64,000 nucleotides of DNA from Anisodus tanguticus (Eukaryota > Streptophyta > Magnoliopsida > Solanales > Solanaceae), in contig CM067539.1 of NCBI GenBank assembly GCA_034509755.1, forward strand, positions 64,552,513 through 64,616,512. Reading direction: 5' to 3'. A model generated the notes under the pieces. It saw only the letters and a list, made by a program, of their open reading frames with translations. It did no database searches and was not told where the DNA came from. Positions 35,501-46,900 of this stretch are shown here, piece by piece. The translations under genes and the position numbers were made by a program. The stretch's first letter is position 1. Each line of letters starts with the position of its first letter.

Positions 35501-35835
35501 ATGTGATCTCCGAATCATGTTGGCTACGTAATTTGCTTTTGGAGATTCATTGTCCCATTCAGAAGGCAACCTTGGTATATTGTGATAACATTAGTGCCAT
35601 CTACCTTTCAGGTAACCCGCTTCAACACCAACGCACCAAACATATCGAAATGGACATTCACTTTGTCCGTAAAAAGGTTGCAAAGGGTCACGTTCGCGTA
35701 TGCCATGTCCCGTCTCGTTATCAAATTGCAGACATCTTTACAAAGGGTCTACCAGCAGTTCTCTTTGAAGATTTTAGGGACAATCTCGGCGTTCGAAAAC
35801 CGCCCGCTATGATCGGGGGTGTGTTAAACGAGTAA
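32596..35835 (+). pseudogene. Copia element 2 pol (PR, INT, RT, RNase H)
   Basis: Protease keeps its catalytic site in WYIDTGATTHM (about 32620). Integrase: WHARLGHPGSSIL with the C-x2-C of LCQSCSLGK, DDYSRFL (stop TAG near 33291), IQCDNGKEYDN and CPRTSSQNGKAERK, then LNIIPSKGLTYSSPLKIL. RT: RDLK-type blocks from 34500, QLDVKNAFLYGDLKETIYMH in one frame and SLYGLKRSPRAWYARF plus YVDDIILIASS in another. RNase H: AEAEYRGVANV, VYCDNISAIYLS, HQRTKHIEMDIHFVRKK, ADIFTKGLP (to 35790). Stops and frame changes occur near 33291, 34310-34500, 34735, 35240 and 35400. Confidence 0.9.
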
Positions 35836-36231
35836 TATACCCGTGATATACACCCAATATACAACGGTGTATATCACAGCAAAGCAAAGGATCAGCGGCG
35901 GGGCCTCGGCAGTGGGCCTCGCGATGGGCAAGCAATGGATGGACAAGGCAAGGCAAAGGGCCTCGGCAGTAGCTAAAGTCTAAAGGCAGTAGCTGAACCC
36001 ATCACGGCCAGTGTTGGTTGTTATATATTAGGAGTGTATATTGATGTAATATTGTAGTGTAAATGTTACCTTAATTAGTGTTATACACTTACCATAATTG
36101 TATAGTTAGAATTATGGTAGAATAAAGATTTAGAAATAGAATAGGAATAGGATTCTCCTATTATGAAAATATGTAACTTGTATATATAGCCTTTCAATTA
36201 ATGAAAATAATCAAGAGGATTATTTCTTTCA
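35822..36231 (+). repeat. 3' LTR of copia element 2
   Basis: Starts TGTTAAACGAG after the purine tract and ends TTTCTTTCA. Differs from the 5' LTR mainly in the copy number and spelling of the GGGCCTCGGC unit. Confidence 0.9.
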
Positions 36232-37499
36232 ATTAAAAAATGGAGTTTGCGATCATAAAATATATTTCTTAAGCCTATTGATTTACCTAAATGGGATCAA
36301 AGGGGGACGAATGAGGCTTGTGTCCTAGGCTAACGACCTCTATTGCATTTCCAAGGGATGCCTCATCCGTCAGGTCGGTCAAGTGGTCGAGCATACATCA
36401 TAATTTATGATAGTAATAGCTTGTGCTTGCCCCCTTCTTATTGATATTGATTGAATAATGAATAATGAAACATCTTATGGAGTTACTTTAAAAGTATAAT
36501 TTAATAATTTTATAGGAATAATAACTCCAAACAAAAATCTAGCCAAAGGTGTATGACAGTACTTCTATGACAATTGGTCCATACCTGTCACGTTCATGAG
36601 TCATGTGACCCATAATTATTTAAAGTAAGTCCATGTTGGAATTGTATACGTGTATCATGGAAAACTACTCAACTTGCACAAAAAGAAAATGAAGATAGCT
36701 AAGTCAAAAAGTTAAAATTAAAGTTTATAATGATGTAACCATTACAAAAATAAAAATTGGGAGTTTATTTCAATCAATAAAGAAAGAGTTATGTCTCAAT
36801 ATTTATACAAATTTATTGCTTTGATTTTGAGAACAAATTTGATTAGCTCGAAATAGATTTACAAGAAAAAAAGGGTGCCTTTGGAAACTAGATAAGAAAT
36901 AACAAAATAAAGTTGCATATTGATTTTTAAATTTAAAAAAAAATTCAAAATGTTTATGATGAAATAATAATTGTTTAACATGCAAAGAGAATTTATCAAA
37001 GATAAAAAAATAGATACACGACATGTGTATGTACATACACTTGTGTCACTTAAGCATGTAATTAATGCATATTTCACTACAATAGATAACTTAACTATAG
37101 TAGGTTGAGTTAATATGATGTAAGTACCTGATAGTAATAGTATTTCTTGTGATAAATTTTCAAACATGATAAATAATAGATACTTTCTCATTAAAAAAAT
37201 TTGGGTAGTTAAATTGTATTTTTGTAAAAATAATATTTCACTTTGATAAATTTTTGATATGGCCTAAAAAAAAGAGTGCGACATGTGATGTGCGAGTTAC
37301 ACGTAAGTCACGAGTTTGAAGCTTGAGGATCCATTATCTATCGATTTTTGAATCATGCGACATTTGCTGTTGAAAATTTATAAATTATAAAAAAATATAG
37401 GTGATGAATTTTCTGAGTTATTAATCAACACAATATCTCAATAATGAGGTTTCTCTTATTTTTATTCACTACTAAATTTACAAAAGTCATTTTTCACTA
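36232..37499. other. Intergenic, no gene seen
   Basis: AT-rich with stops in all frames. A tRNA-like phrase GGTCAAGTGGTCGAGC (about 36383-36400) resembles the one at 30031 on the other side of copia element 2, perhaps a decayed SINE head. Nothing else is recognisable. Confidence 0.4.
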
Positions 37500-37740
37500 G
37501 ATATAGTACTAGATATTCAATAAATATCTTAGATACTCTTGATATTTTCACTTAAGATATTTCCACCTATGCATGCACTTTTCCCATATTAAAAGGGCCC
37601 CAAAAAAAAGCAACAAACAAAAATATCTCACCTTCTCTATTCAACTCAAACCTAACCTTCTAGACAGACACACACACAAACCGCATTTCCACACTATGTC
37701 CACGTCAGCAGTCGACATCGTCGCCGAAAAAATCACCGGT
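37500..37740 (+). repeat. Duplicate of the JMJ30 proximal promoter, 5' leader and first codons
   Basis: Aligns with 40805-40980 upstream of JMJ30: shared TTAGATACT, GATATTTCCACCTATGCATG, CACTTTTCCC, CATATTAAAA, AAAATATCTCACC, ACACACACACA, CATTTCCAC and ATGTCCACGTCAGCA. The evening-element core AAAATATCT is kept at 37620-37628. The copy leaves the JMJ30 exon soon after the ATG. Confidence 0.88.
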
Positions 37741-37893
37741 TCTACATCATCGCCGGAGAAATCGCCGGTTCTTACATCATCGCCAGAGAAATCGCCGGTT
37801 CCTACATCATCGCCGGAGAAATCGCCGGTTCCTACATCATCGCCGGAGAAATCATTGTTTCCGACACGCCAAAAATTAATTTTCACCTTATAA
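37696..37893 (+). CDS. Small open frame from a truncated JMJ30 exon-1 copy; Ser-Pro repeat peptide
   Basis: 65 codons starting MSTSAVDIVAEKITGS, matching the JMJ30 start MSTSASKVAGKIAGS, then four copies of a 10-residue unit (TSSPEKSPVP) encoded by a 30 bp repeat, ending in unrelated sequence at a TAA. There is no JmjC domain. Exon 1 of JMJ30 itself has a 10-residue periodicity (GEITGSDTVA), so the array probably grew from that. Whether it is transcribed or translated is unknown; it could be a simple pseudogene fragment. Confidence 0.5.
   Translation: MSTSAVDIVAEKITGSTSSPEKSPVLTSSPEKSPVPTSSPEKSPVPTSSPEKSLFPTRQKLIFTL
37742..37853 (+). repeat. 30 bp minisatellite, about 3.7 copies
   Basis: Unit CATCGCCGGAGAAATCGCCG plus GTTCCTACAT, four nearly identical copies. 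The period is a multiple of three, so the reading frame is kept through the array. Confidence 0.9.
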
Positions 37894-38922
37894 CGTGTTA
37901 AGATAGTGTTAAAATTTTGCTCTGACATAAGGAAAAGAGGACAATATGTGTGAGTTAAATGCATCCTACGATCAAGGATCGTCTAAGCAAGATAGAGAGT
38001 GTAAAGCCAAACATGATAGAAAGTCATATATATTTTTCTTGCTTTTTTAGATATACAATCATTAATTACTATTTTATAATTAATTTATTTTAATAAATTC
38101 TTTTCAATTGATAATATAGTTAAGTCATTCAATCTCTCTTGAGACATTGTTGATTTAGTAATGTTTTATCAATTTTAATTTCGAAAAACTTCTTTCGACT
38201 GAGCAATAATTATAGAAACAATTAATATTATTTTATAAGTAATATATATATGTTTGAAAGAATCTAGTCTTTTTATTTATAACTTGTAAGCCGCATTGAG
38301 TTGTCGTTTGAAAGACTTTTCAATATTGAGAATAAAAATAGTAAAAGAAAGAATGATTCAATATTGAGAATAAGAATAGTAAAAGAGAAAAAAAAGAAGA
38401 TAAATATATGAATAATAATTTAGTGATATCAATTTTTTACGATATAAACGAGACAATAAAATAACTACCAAATTATCACGTAAAGTTATTTCATTTCCAA
38501 TTATTACAAGAATCATTATTTTATAATGTAAAAAGCTATTATATTTTCTTTCCGAAAAAAATCTTCAAACAAACAGTACACACTATTTTTTAGTAATATA
38601 TATATTGAATACATTTTTTCGGAAAAAAATGAGAGCTCTTAAAAAATTGATGCCCCAAACAATTGCTTTACTATCCTTATAGTCGGCCCGCCCCCTGCCA
38701 ACGATACGAATTAAAAGCTTGAAGACCTATATTATTTACTGAGTTTCAAATCATGCATCAGTTGTCATTAAATATTTCCGACCAATAAAAAATATAGATG
38801 ACGAAAAAATTGAGATATTAATCAACAACATATTTCAAGTTTAGGTTTTGGATATTTTCCTTCACTACTTCTCCTAGCTACGAAAATTTACAAGTCACTT
38901 TTCTTAGATATACAATATTTTC
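37894..38922. other. Intergenic, no gene seen
   Basis: AT-rich; only short imperfect repeats (for example CAATATTGAGAATAA-type at about 38320-38390). No feature can be supported. Confidence 0.4.
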
Positions 38923-39967
38923 TAGGGGTGGCCAGTGGGCCGGGTGGGCCGGGACCAATCCCGGCAGGACGGGGTCGTGACACAGGCTCCGGTGGGCCTG
39001 GTGGGACGAGAAGAGGTCCAGTTCTGTCCCACGTCCCGCCGTAAGGGGGGGGGCGAGATTTGGCGGGACGGGTTGGGTCACAGGATTTGGAGGATTTTTT
39101 TTAAAATTGAATTTCCAACACTGAAATTGATATTCACACCTACATTACCCCGAATTTTCGATGTTGAAATCTATTGTATATCATGAGATCTTTACTAAAG
39201 GAAAAGGGAAAAATTAGAAACCGATTTGGGGGAAAACACAAATTGATTGGGAATTAAAGTTGGGTAAAACGAACATCCGATCGCAGAGTTATGACCATTT
39301 AAAGTTGCACCAATTTACAACTATTTTATCTCCCTACATTTTATGTCAATGCTTCCGTGATATGTTAATTAAGTTCATGCCGCATTCGACTTCCATAAAA
39401 GCTTCATAGATTGACTTCAATCTAGCCACTCAAAGACAAATGTACCATTAAATGCCAATAAGGCTTCATAAATTAGTGTTCATAACACATCTCATGTTGC
39501 TTGTTTATTTGTTCATAATATGATTATTGCATGGTGTTCTGTAAACAATTCTTACATGCTATTCAGGTTTCCCGAGTCCTCGTAAGTTCTACGAACAATT
39601 ACCTATATTATATAAGTGATATCAATACTGGAGTCAATAATTTAACTCAAAAGAATTGACAAGTTCACTATTCACAATTTAAAGCTTCTGAGATGATAGG
39701 AAGATTTGTAAGAAAAATGAAGAGAAAATGAGGTATTTATAAATATACTAACTTAGGGGTTAAAAATAAATATTAAGGGGTAGGGAGTTTATGTGGGGGG
39801 GGGGGGGGGGGGGCAAAAACGAAGCGGGACGGGGTCGGGGTGGGTCTGGGGCAGAACGAAACGAGACGGCCCCAGGCGGGACGAGCCTAGGTTCCGTTCC
39901 GATTTCGACTCCCGACACCGTCAATTATTTTTAGGGGGATCGGGACGGGGCCCACTGGCCACCCTTA
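38923..39967. mobile_element. Non-autonomous hAT element with GGGACGGG-type subterminal repeats
   Basis: Exact 8 bp target duplication ATATTTTC (38915-38922 and 39968-39975). Termini are TAGGGGTGGCC and GGCCACCCTTA, and the next bases AGTGGGCC / GGGCCCACT are also inverted. Ends carry GGGCCGGGACGGG-like repeats. 39690-39810 matches 52190-52330 of the full-length hAT at 49393-52601 (GAAGATTTGT-AGAAAAATGA, then TTAAAAATAAATATTAAGGG), so it is a relative of that element. 39060-39430 matches 5000-5440 in a third element. A long G run lies at 39797-39813. 1045 bp, non-coding. Confidence 0.9.
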
Positions 39968-40034
39968 ATATTTTCTATGTCCTCATTTATATGATACATT
40001 TTTTTAAATCAGTTCCAAAAGAATGACACTTTTA

Positions 40035-40430
40035 TTAGCTTATTTGGCCAAACTTTCTAAATTAGTTTATTTTGAAAAGTGCTTTTCAAAAAAAGTTTTT
40101 CTTTTTCAAAAAGTGTTTTTCAAAAAAATACTTTTGGCAAAAAATAATTTGTGTTTGGCTAATTAATTTAAAAATTACTTTTGAGCAATAATTAATATTT
40201 ATCAAGCTTTTAAAAAGTGCTTCTAAGTGTATTTTTTTTCAAAATTACTTTTCAAAAAGTACTTTTAGATAAAAATTATCTTTTTATCTTCTGAAAAACT
40301 GTTTCTGGTACTCCTCAGAAGCACTTATTTTCTCCCAAAAGCTTAATCAAACACCTCACTTTTTTAAAATAAGCACTTATTGAAAAAATAAAGTACTTTT
40401 AGAGAAAAATAAATTTGGTCAAACAGGCTA
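40035..40430. mobile_element. MITE with 20 bp inverted ends
   Basis: Ends TAGCTTATTTGGCCAAACTT and AATTTGGTCAAACAGGCTA are inverted partners with a few mismatches. The interior is made of AAAAGTGCTTTT and AAAAAGTACTTTT type palindromic text and the phrase GGTACTCCTCAGAAGCACTT, a very common plant MITE form. The target duplication is not clear. Lies 0.5 kb upstream of JMJ30. Confidence 0.7.
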
Positions 40431-40893
40431 TATATCTCAATTTATGTGATACAATTTCCTTTTAGTTTGTTCCAAAAAAATATCATTTTTATATATTTAG
40501 AAATAATTTAATTTTATGAGATGATTTACAACCATACAAATCTCTAAGAATTGTTTTGTACCGCAAATTTGAAAGATCTTTCTTTCTTAAATTATGTGAT
40601 TAGTCAAATGGTACCACATAAATTGAGACAGAGAAAATAGTAAATTTAACTCTAAAATTATCATTTTTACTCTTAATAAAATAATTTCTAGCCAATTTTT
40701 TTCTGACTTATCTTAAATCACAAAATATTCAAAAGTTTATCTTTTTTTTTTTAAAAAAAATTGTGTCTAGTTAAACGACGTTATATAAATTGGGACTAAA
40801 AAAATAATATCTTAGATACTTTACTTAAAAGATATTTCCACCTATGCATGCACTTTTCCCCATATTAAAAAGGTCCCCAAAAAACACCTAACA

Positions 40894-40902
40894 AAAATAT
40901 CT
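40894..40902 (+). promoter_or_regulatory. Evening element of JMJ30
   Basis: Exact AAAATATCT, 52 bases upstream of the JMJ30 ATG, probably in the promoter or leader; an inverted near match (AGATATTTC) lies at 40830-40838. Evening elements bind the morning clock factors CCA1/LHY and give dusk-phased expression; Arabidopsis JMJ30 is known to be regulated this way. Confidence 0.7.
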
Positions 40903-40953
40903 CACCCTACCGAACCTGCTACATAACACACACACAAAAACCTCATTTCCACT

Positions 40954-43900
40954 ATGTCCACGTCAGCATCCAAGGTCGCCGGAAAAATCGCCGGTTCCGA
41001 CACCTCCACCGGAGAAATCACAGATTCCGACAATGTCGCCGGAGAAATCACAGGTTCCGACACCGTCGCCGGAGAATTCGCCGGTCCCGACGACGAAGTT
41101 CTAGAAACTCCGTTCCTAGACGGCGAATGTTCGAATCTCCTCCAGCGTATAGCGGAGGAAGGCGGCTACGCATACGCAACGATGACGTCACTGGCGTCGG
41201 CCGGAGATATTCGAGCGGCGGAGGCGGCGAAGGAGATGGCGTGGGAGCAACTACACTCAGGTCTGTATTTATTGGATTGACTTATTTTAATAAGTGCTTT
41301 TAAATAAAATAGCTTTAAAACACTTTTATAGTGCTTAGATAAGATAAAAAAAAGTGCTTTTAAGTTTTAAATAGTAATTTTTAAGTTAAAATAATTAAAA
41401 AAAGCCAAAAGCCATAACTAAGATTAATAACTCAGTAACACCCCCTCTTTATAATAGTATGAAATCAGGAGCCTGTTAGGATTTACTTATTTTAAATGCT
41501 TTTAAGACAGAATTACTTTTTAAATATTTTTATAGTAATGGAGTAAGATAAAAAGGTGCGTTAAGCATTTTATGCTCTGTCTATTTTTTAAAATATTGAC
41601 GCCAACGTTTGTATAAACACCGGATTTTCAACATATTTGTGTATAAATACCCTTTATATACTATTATTGTATATTGATTTACGTGGCGTAAATATTTTCA
41701 GAAGCTGTATATTTCTGAAAATTTCCTTTTTTCTAAGCCAAAATGCCAAAAAGCCATAAATTATGATTAATAACTTATGACTTATGCTTATAAACCATAA
41801 GTTATAAGCCCATCCAAACATGCTCCTACTTTGATTAAAAACAGGAAAACTTATTCATATATATAAATTTGACTTATAAATACTAATTAGATATGATTTA
41901 AAATACCAAATTCTAATCAATTCTGATTTCCTACAACTTTGAATTATTTGTTTGAAAAATTACGCTCTTTTCTACTGGGAGAAGATATTTATGCCACGTA
42001 GCCCATATTTTGAGTTTGTTACCTGGTTTAGTTCATATTTGTGTATAAACACTTTTTATACACTATTATACACTTTTATACAAGGTTGATACATTATGTA
42101 TAATGATTTCCCAGGTATAATGTTGTATAATGTCGTATATTGGGCTTCGTGGCATAATATTTTTTAAAATTTACCCTTTTTCCTCCAATAAGGTCCGTGG
42201 CATTCGGTTGTTCCTATATGGAGAGATGCGTATTCAATGGCGTGTATACACTTAGCGAAACTTCATTATGCTGCTGGTGAGTTTACTAAGGCGATTAAAG
42301 CTTTAGATATGGGACTTATTATGGGAGGAATGATGCTTAAAGATGAATTGAACCTCGCGATTCAAAAGGCGTCGATGAAAGCTCGGAGTGATCTCGGAGA
42401 AAAAGGTGAATCCGAGATTAAATTTGTTTCTCAAGATATTAACGTGGCGGAGGTGAGGTTCGTCACTCGCAATCTACGTTTTTGTTCTGTTCAGCTCGCT
42501 ATTAAGCTTTATTTGGTGAAGAAAACTTAAAACAAAAAAAGTGTTGTTTTGATAATCAATTTTACTCCTATTTCAGTTTATGGGAATCTGTTTAACTGGA
42601 TACAAAGTTTAAGAAAAAACGTAGTATGACATTAGAAATATAGTCTTGAACATGTCATAATATTTGTGTGGATATAAAAGATAATAGCGATAAAATGAGA
42701 AATCTATGCTAAACTATTTTCAAACTTAGAAAAGTTCATTCTTTTTGGAACTTCCCATATGTTTCAGTCTACGTGAATCTTTGAGTGGATACTGAGTTTT
42801 TAAGAGTAAAAAAGAAGACTTTTAAAATTTTATGGTGCTGAACATGTCATAATATCTGTGTAGTTATAAAAACTTATTGGCTTGTCATTGAGTGATAAAA
42901 TGAGAAATCTAAGTTAAAATATTTTCAAATTTAGAAAAAACCATTCCTTTTGGAAGTGACTAAAGAAATTGGAAGGAACGGAATGAGACTTTTTTTTTGA
43001 TAACCAAGAAATCTCGGAGGGCCAATGCCGCTTTTTGTCTGTGGCAGGATTCGAACTTGTGACATGTGCCTAACCCACACTTCACAAGCCGAGCTCTTAC
43101 CACTAGACCAAAGCCCTACGGGCGGGACGGAGGGAGAAATTATGGCTATTTTAAGTCTTTAGAATTTTCCCAACTTAAGTAATGTCATAGTTTAAATCAA
43201 GTCTTTGCTTTTTTTGAATGTCATAGTTTAAATAAATATGCGGAAATCAGTGTCTCTGCTTTTTATGAATTTCACGTGAAAAAAATTGTTAGAATTTTGG
43301 GAGATATGCTAAGCTAGCTTAGAATTGGAAGCTTATTTGTTTCAAATGTGGAATAAGATCAAATTGGGATACAAGAAGAAGGAGCAGTTCATTTGTATAC
43401 ATACTTGTTAAGAAGAAATAAAAGGAAAACAGAAGTGTTTGATTGTAATTATCTTAACTCTGTACTTAAGGATTCATATGCTTTTTCATAGAGTTTCATG
43501 CTTTTCTCATTCCCTCACTGAACTAATATAAAGATTCTGCATTTCTGTTTTATTAATCTCCATGTTCACCATCAGTCATTGTTAATCCCCCCCTCTTTGC
43601 GTTTTGTGCTATGTGGTATAATATGAATAAATAATTGTGGAGCGGGGTAGGAAGTAATAAGATTCTTTCCTTGCTTAAACATTGGAGAAAACGCAATTAG
43701 AAATTGTGTTTGTTAATCTACTTTCTGAGTCTTTTTCATCAGGGAATCTACTTTCTGAATCTTATTATTGAGATCTTCTAAATCTAGAAATGCTTTATAG
43801 TTTCACGTCCATTTTACCAAATTGTAATATAAAGCATCCATTTCTGTGGTCCTGTTTGCTTTTTGTAATTAATAGGTTTAGGTTATTCATGGAATGCCCC

Positions 43901-46900
43901 AATGGAGGAGTAGGTTCTTCTTTGAATCCTTGGGTATACCATTTTTGTCCAATAAGTTGGAAAACCTCTTTGCATCTTCAGTTATAGCATTTTAGTCTAT
44001 TTGTTCCAACTGACTGTTTAAAAATTCTAATGCAATTTACGAATTATATTAATAGATACATGTTTTCTAGGTTCATCAGTTAGTGCCCTCTAATATTTCA
44101 GATAGTTGAGGTGGTCTAGCCATTACATTACTTTTGAGTGCTAATAGTGTATTTGGGATGAGAAGTCTGGTTATTTATCTTTTGTTTCGACTTTGCAGGT
44201 GCAGCAGTTGTTACCTTTTAAGTCACTGTCTTGTAAGTTAGTAGGGAAAAGGTCAGCCTTATCGTTGGAGGCATTCCTGAGAGACCATTATTTATCAGGA
44301 TCCCCGGTGGTAATCAGAGATTCCATGGATCACTGGCCTGCCAAGAGTAAGTGGAATGACATGAATTACCTTAGAAGGGTTGCTGGCTTCCGTACAGTCC
44401 CCGTTGAGGTGATTACATTTACTCGTATTGTTATTTCAAGTCAACTGAACTCTATATCTCTTGCATATTCCAACATTAAGGGCCTGTTTGGAAAGCCACC
44501 CATGTAATTGTAATTGACTGTAATTGATGTAATTACACAGTTTGACATGTTTGGCAGACCAAATAATTATGTTGAAACTTATTTTATGTTATGTTGGAAT
44601 TTGACATAAAAGTATCAAGTTAAATTATTATTTTATTCACTTGTTGTTTTACCTTGCATATTATTCATGTTCCACTTGCAATTGATAGATTATTTTTTTC
44701 TCAAACATTTGAATAGTGTTATGATATTATATGTATTAATATTAATCTCTTTGTCAAACATATATACCGCCTATGATGCTCTTACAAATGTGTGCTTTTA
44801 ATTTTTATAATTAATTTAATTAAAACATTATTAATTTGAAAATATACTATTACTTTTACAATATTATTTACAAATATGTGATTATTAATTAATATATTTT
44901 CAAGAAATAATATGTATCTTAAATACCTAATTTAATATATCATTTATAAAGGCACATATTTGTCAAGTATTAATTTTAATTTTTAAACTAATCTAACTGT
45001 GTAATTACACATGTGCAACCAAACATTATACTTGTAATTACAGTACATTATGACAAACAAACATGTCCTCATAATTACTATGCTATGTAATTACTAGCCT
45101 GTGTAATTACTACCCTAGTGATTACACCAATTCCAATTACCAGGTGGCTTTCCAAACAGACCCTAAATTGATCAGCAGTTTCTAACCGTATCAGGAAGAT
45201 AAATCCTTTTTCTAAGCAAATGATCATGAACATAAGTCCTTATAATAAGTGTTTAGTCCAAGTTCGAATATAGAAAGAAAATAGGAGATGGAATCAATTC
45301 ACACATTGATCGCATTAGAGTTGACATTGCTCACAAGAGACATTTTAATACGAAACATTTATCTCATTTTCCACTGAGAACGTGGAAAGCTAGCTACAAT
45401 AGATTGGGTAATCATATTGTGAAAACTAAGCCCTGAGCTTGTGATTCTCTTTTTACTTGTTAAAATGTATACATTTCAAGATTTATCGATCAACTTTTAT
45501 ACCATTTAATGGTCGTAAGATTTTTTAAGGACATATCTTTGTTGTCTATGTGTCTTTTAACTAATCTTTAGTTGTCTATATTACAAAAATATACAGACTT
45601 AGTAGCTTATATATATGTTTTTCTATATTTCATCTTTCATAGTTGTTCTTCCTACTGGGAAATTCATCACTGGATCCTTTGACTGGATTGGAAAGAAAAA
45701 CCTATTCTTTCGAGTGTGTGTATATATCTAGACACATATAAGTTGTTATTGATGTCTTGGGTGGTGAGTGTATATATCTTGAAATAGCTTTCACCAAAAG
45801 AGTCCGGCAGTCGATCCTTAATTAGTTTTGTCAGTCATTGACAGCTGAAAGTCATGATGTGGGACACAAGAGACAAAGAGGAGTATTATCCTTATTTTTA
45901 CAAAGGGTGAGCTTTGCATGTTCTAATAGTTTCAGGTTTAGTTTCTGTTCTATTTTTCTGATTTACAAGGTTCTTCTAGGTTTTCTTGGTTTACTTGGTT
46001 AAGCTTCTGGAGTCAAAATTTATTTGGTTAATAACATTCTCTCCAAATATATGCATGTTAAACAAAATGGGACAGAATAATTGTATGAGAGCAGTTTCCT
46101 ATTTGGCCTATCAAAGAGGGTAAAGTTGGAAATGCACAAAAAACGCACAAATCGAGAAATGGTCCATTTTTTTTTATAACCGTAGTCTGGGCCAACTTGC
46201 TCGCACCTCGGCTAATTCCTAGGTCAAAGGTCTTCCTGCCCTTCTTTTTCAGGGGCAGAGTCAAGTTCGTTACGGTCAGCAAATCAGCCCCGCATCGTTT
46301 CGGGATACCGGTCACCTCCTACCAGCAATAGGTACCAGGTAACTCTGTCCACCAAACCTAGAACGGGAAGAAATCACCTAGTGTTTTGTCTCTGGGAATT
46401 GAACTTGAGACCTCATGGTGCTCAACCCACTTCATTGACCACTAGGCCACACCCTTGGGTGCTTTTTAAGGAAAAAAAGCAGCTCCCACCCCCAAAAGGA
46501 CAGTTCACTTATCTTCATTAGTCTTTGTGTACCTCAGTGTACTAGGGGACATTGGGAGAAATCTGCATATTCTACTTTTCACTCAAAACTATATTAAGTT
46601 GCACCATCTTTCAGGTCGGAAAGAACTATTTGTGCTCAGAATGGAAGCAAGAGCTGATCACATTCTCTGAATTTCTTGAGAGAATCCGGTCCAATGATAC
46701 TACCTCTGTGGAAACTACGTACTTAGCTCAGCATCAATTATTTGATCAGGTATAGTTTTTCCTCTATATTTGTGTAAACACATTTACCTTGAACTTATTG
46801 TTTTGGAATTAGCGGCTTAGCTCTGTAGCTATATGACAGATACAAGAGCTACGGCAAGATATTGTTATTCCTGATTATTGTTTTACTGGAGGTGGGGAGA

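Larger units (their letters stand above)
30106..36231 (+). mobile_element. Ty1/copia retrotransposon 2 with 410-421 bp LTRs
   Basis: LTRs 30106-30526 and 35822-36231 share almost all sequence except around a variable GC-rich tract (about 30160-30300 against 35870-36000). A Met-tRNA primer site TGGTATCAAGAC (30527-30538) follows the first LTR, and a purine tract GATCGGGGG precedes the second. The flanks GTTAA and ATTAA match in 4 of 5 bases as the target duplication. Inside: gag, a nested 833 bp hAT, protease, integrase, RT and RNase H. Several stops and frameshifts are present but the domains are long and well preserved, so it is younger than copia element 1. Confidence 0.92.

Noticed and set aside
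43040..43115. Possible tRNA gene on the minus strand
   Set aside because: A and B boxes are present, but the cloverleaf does not close and an A tract follows, so it is a SINE head.
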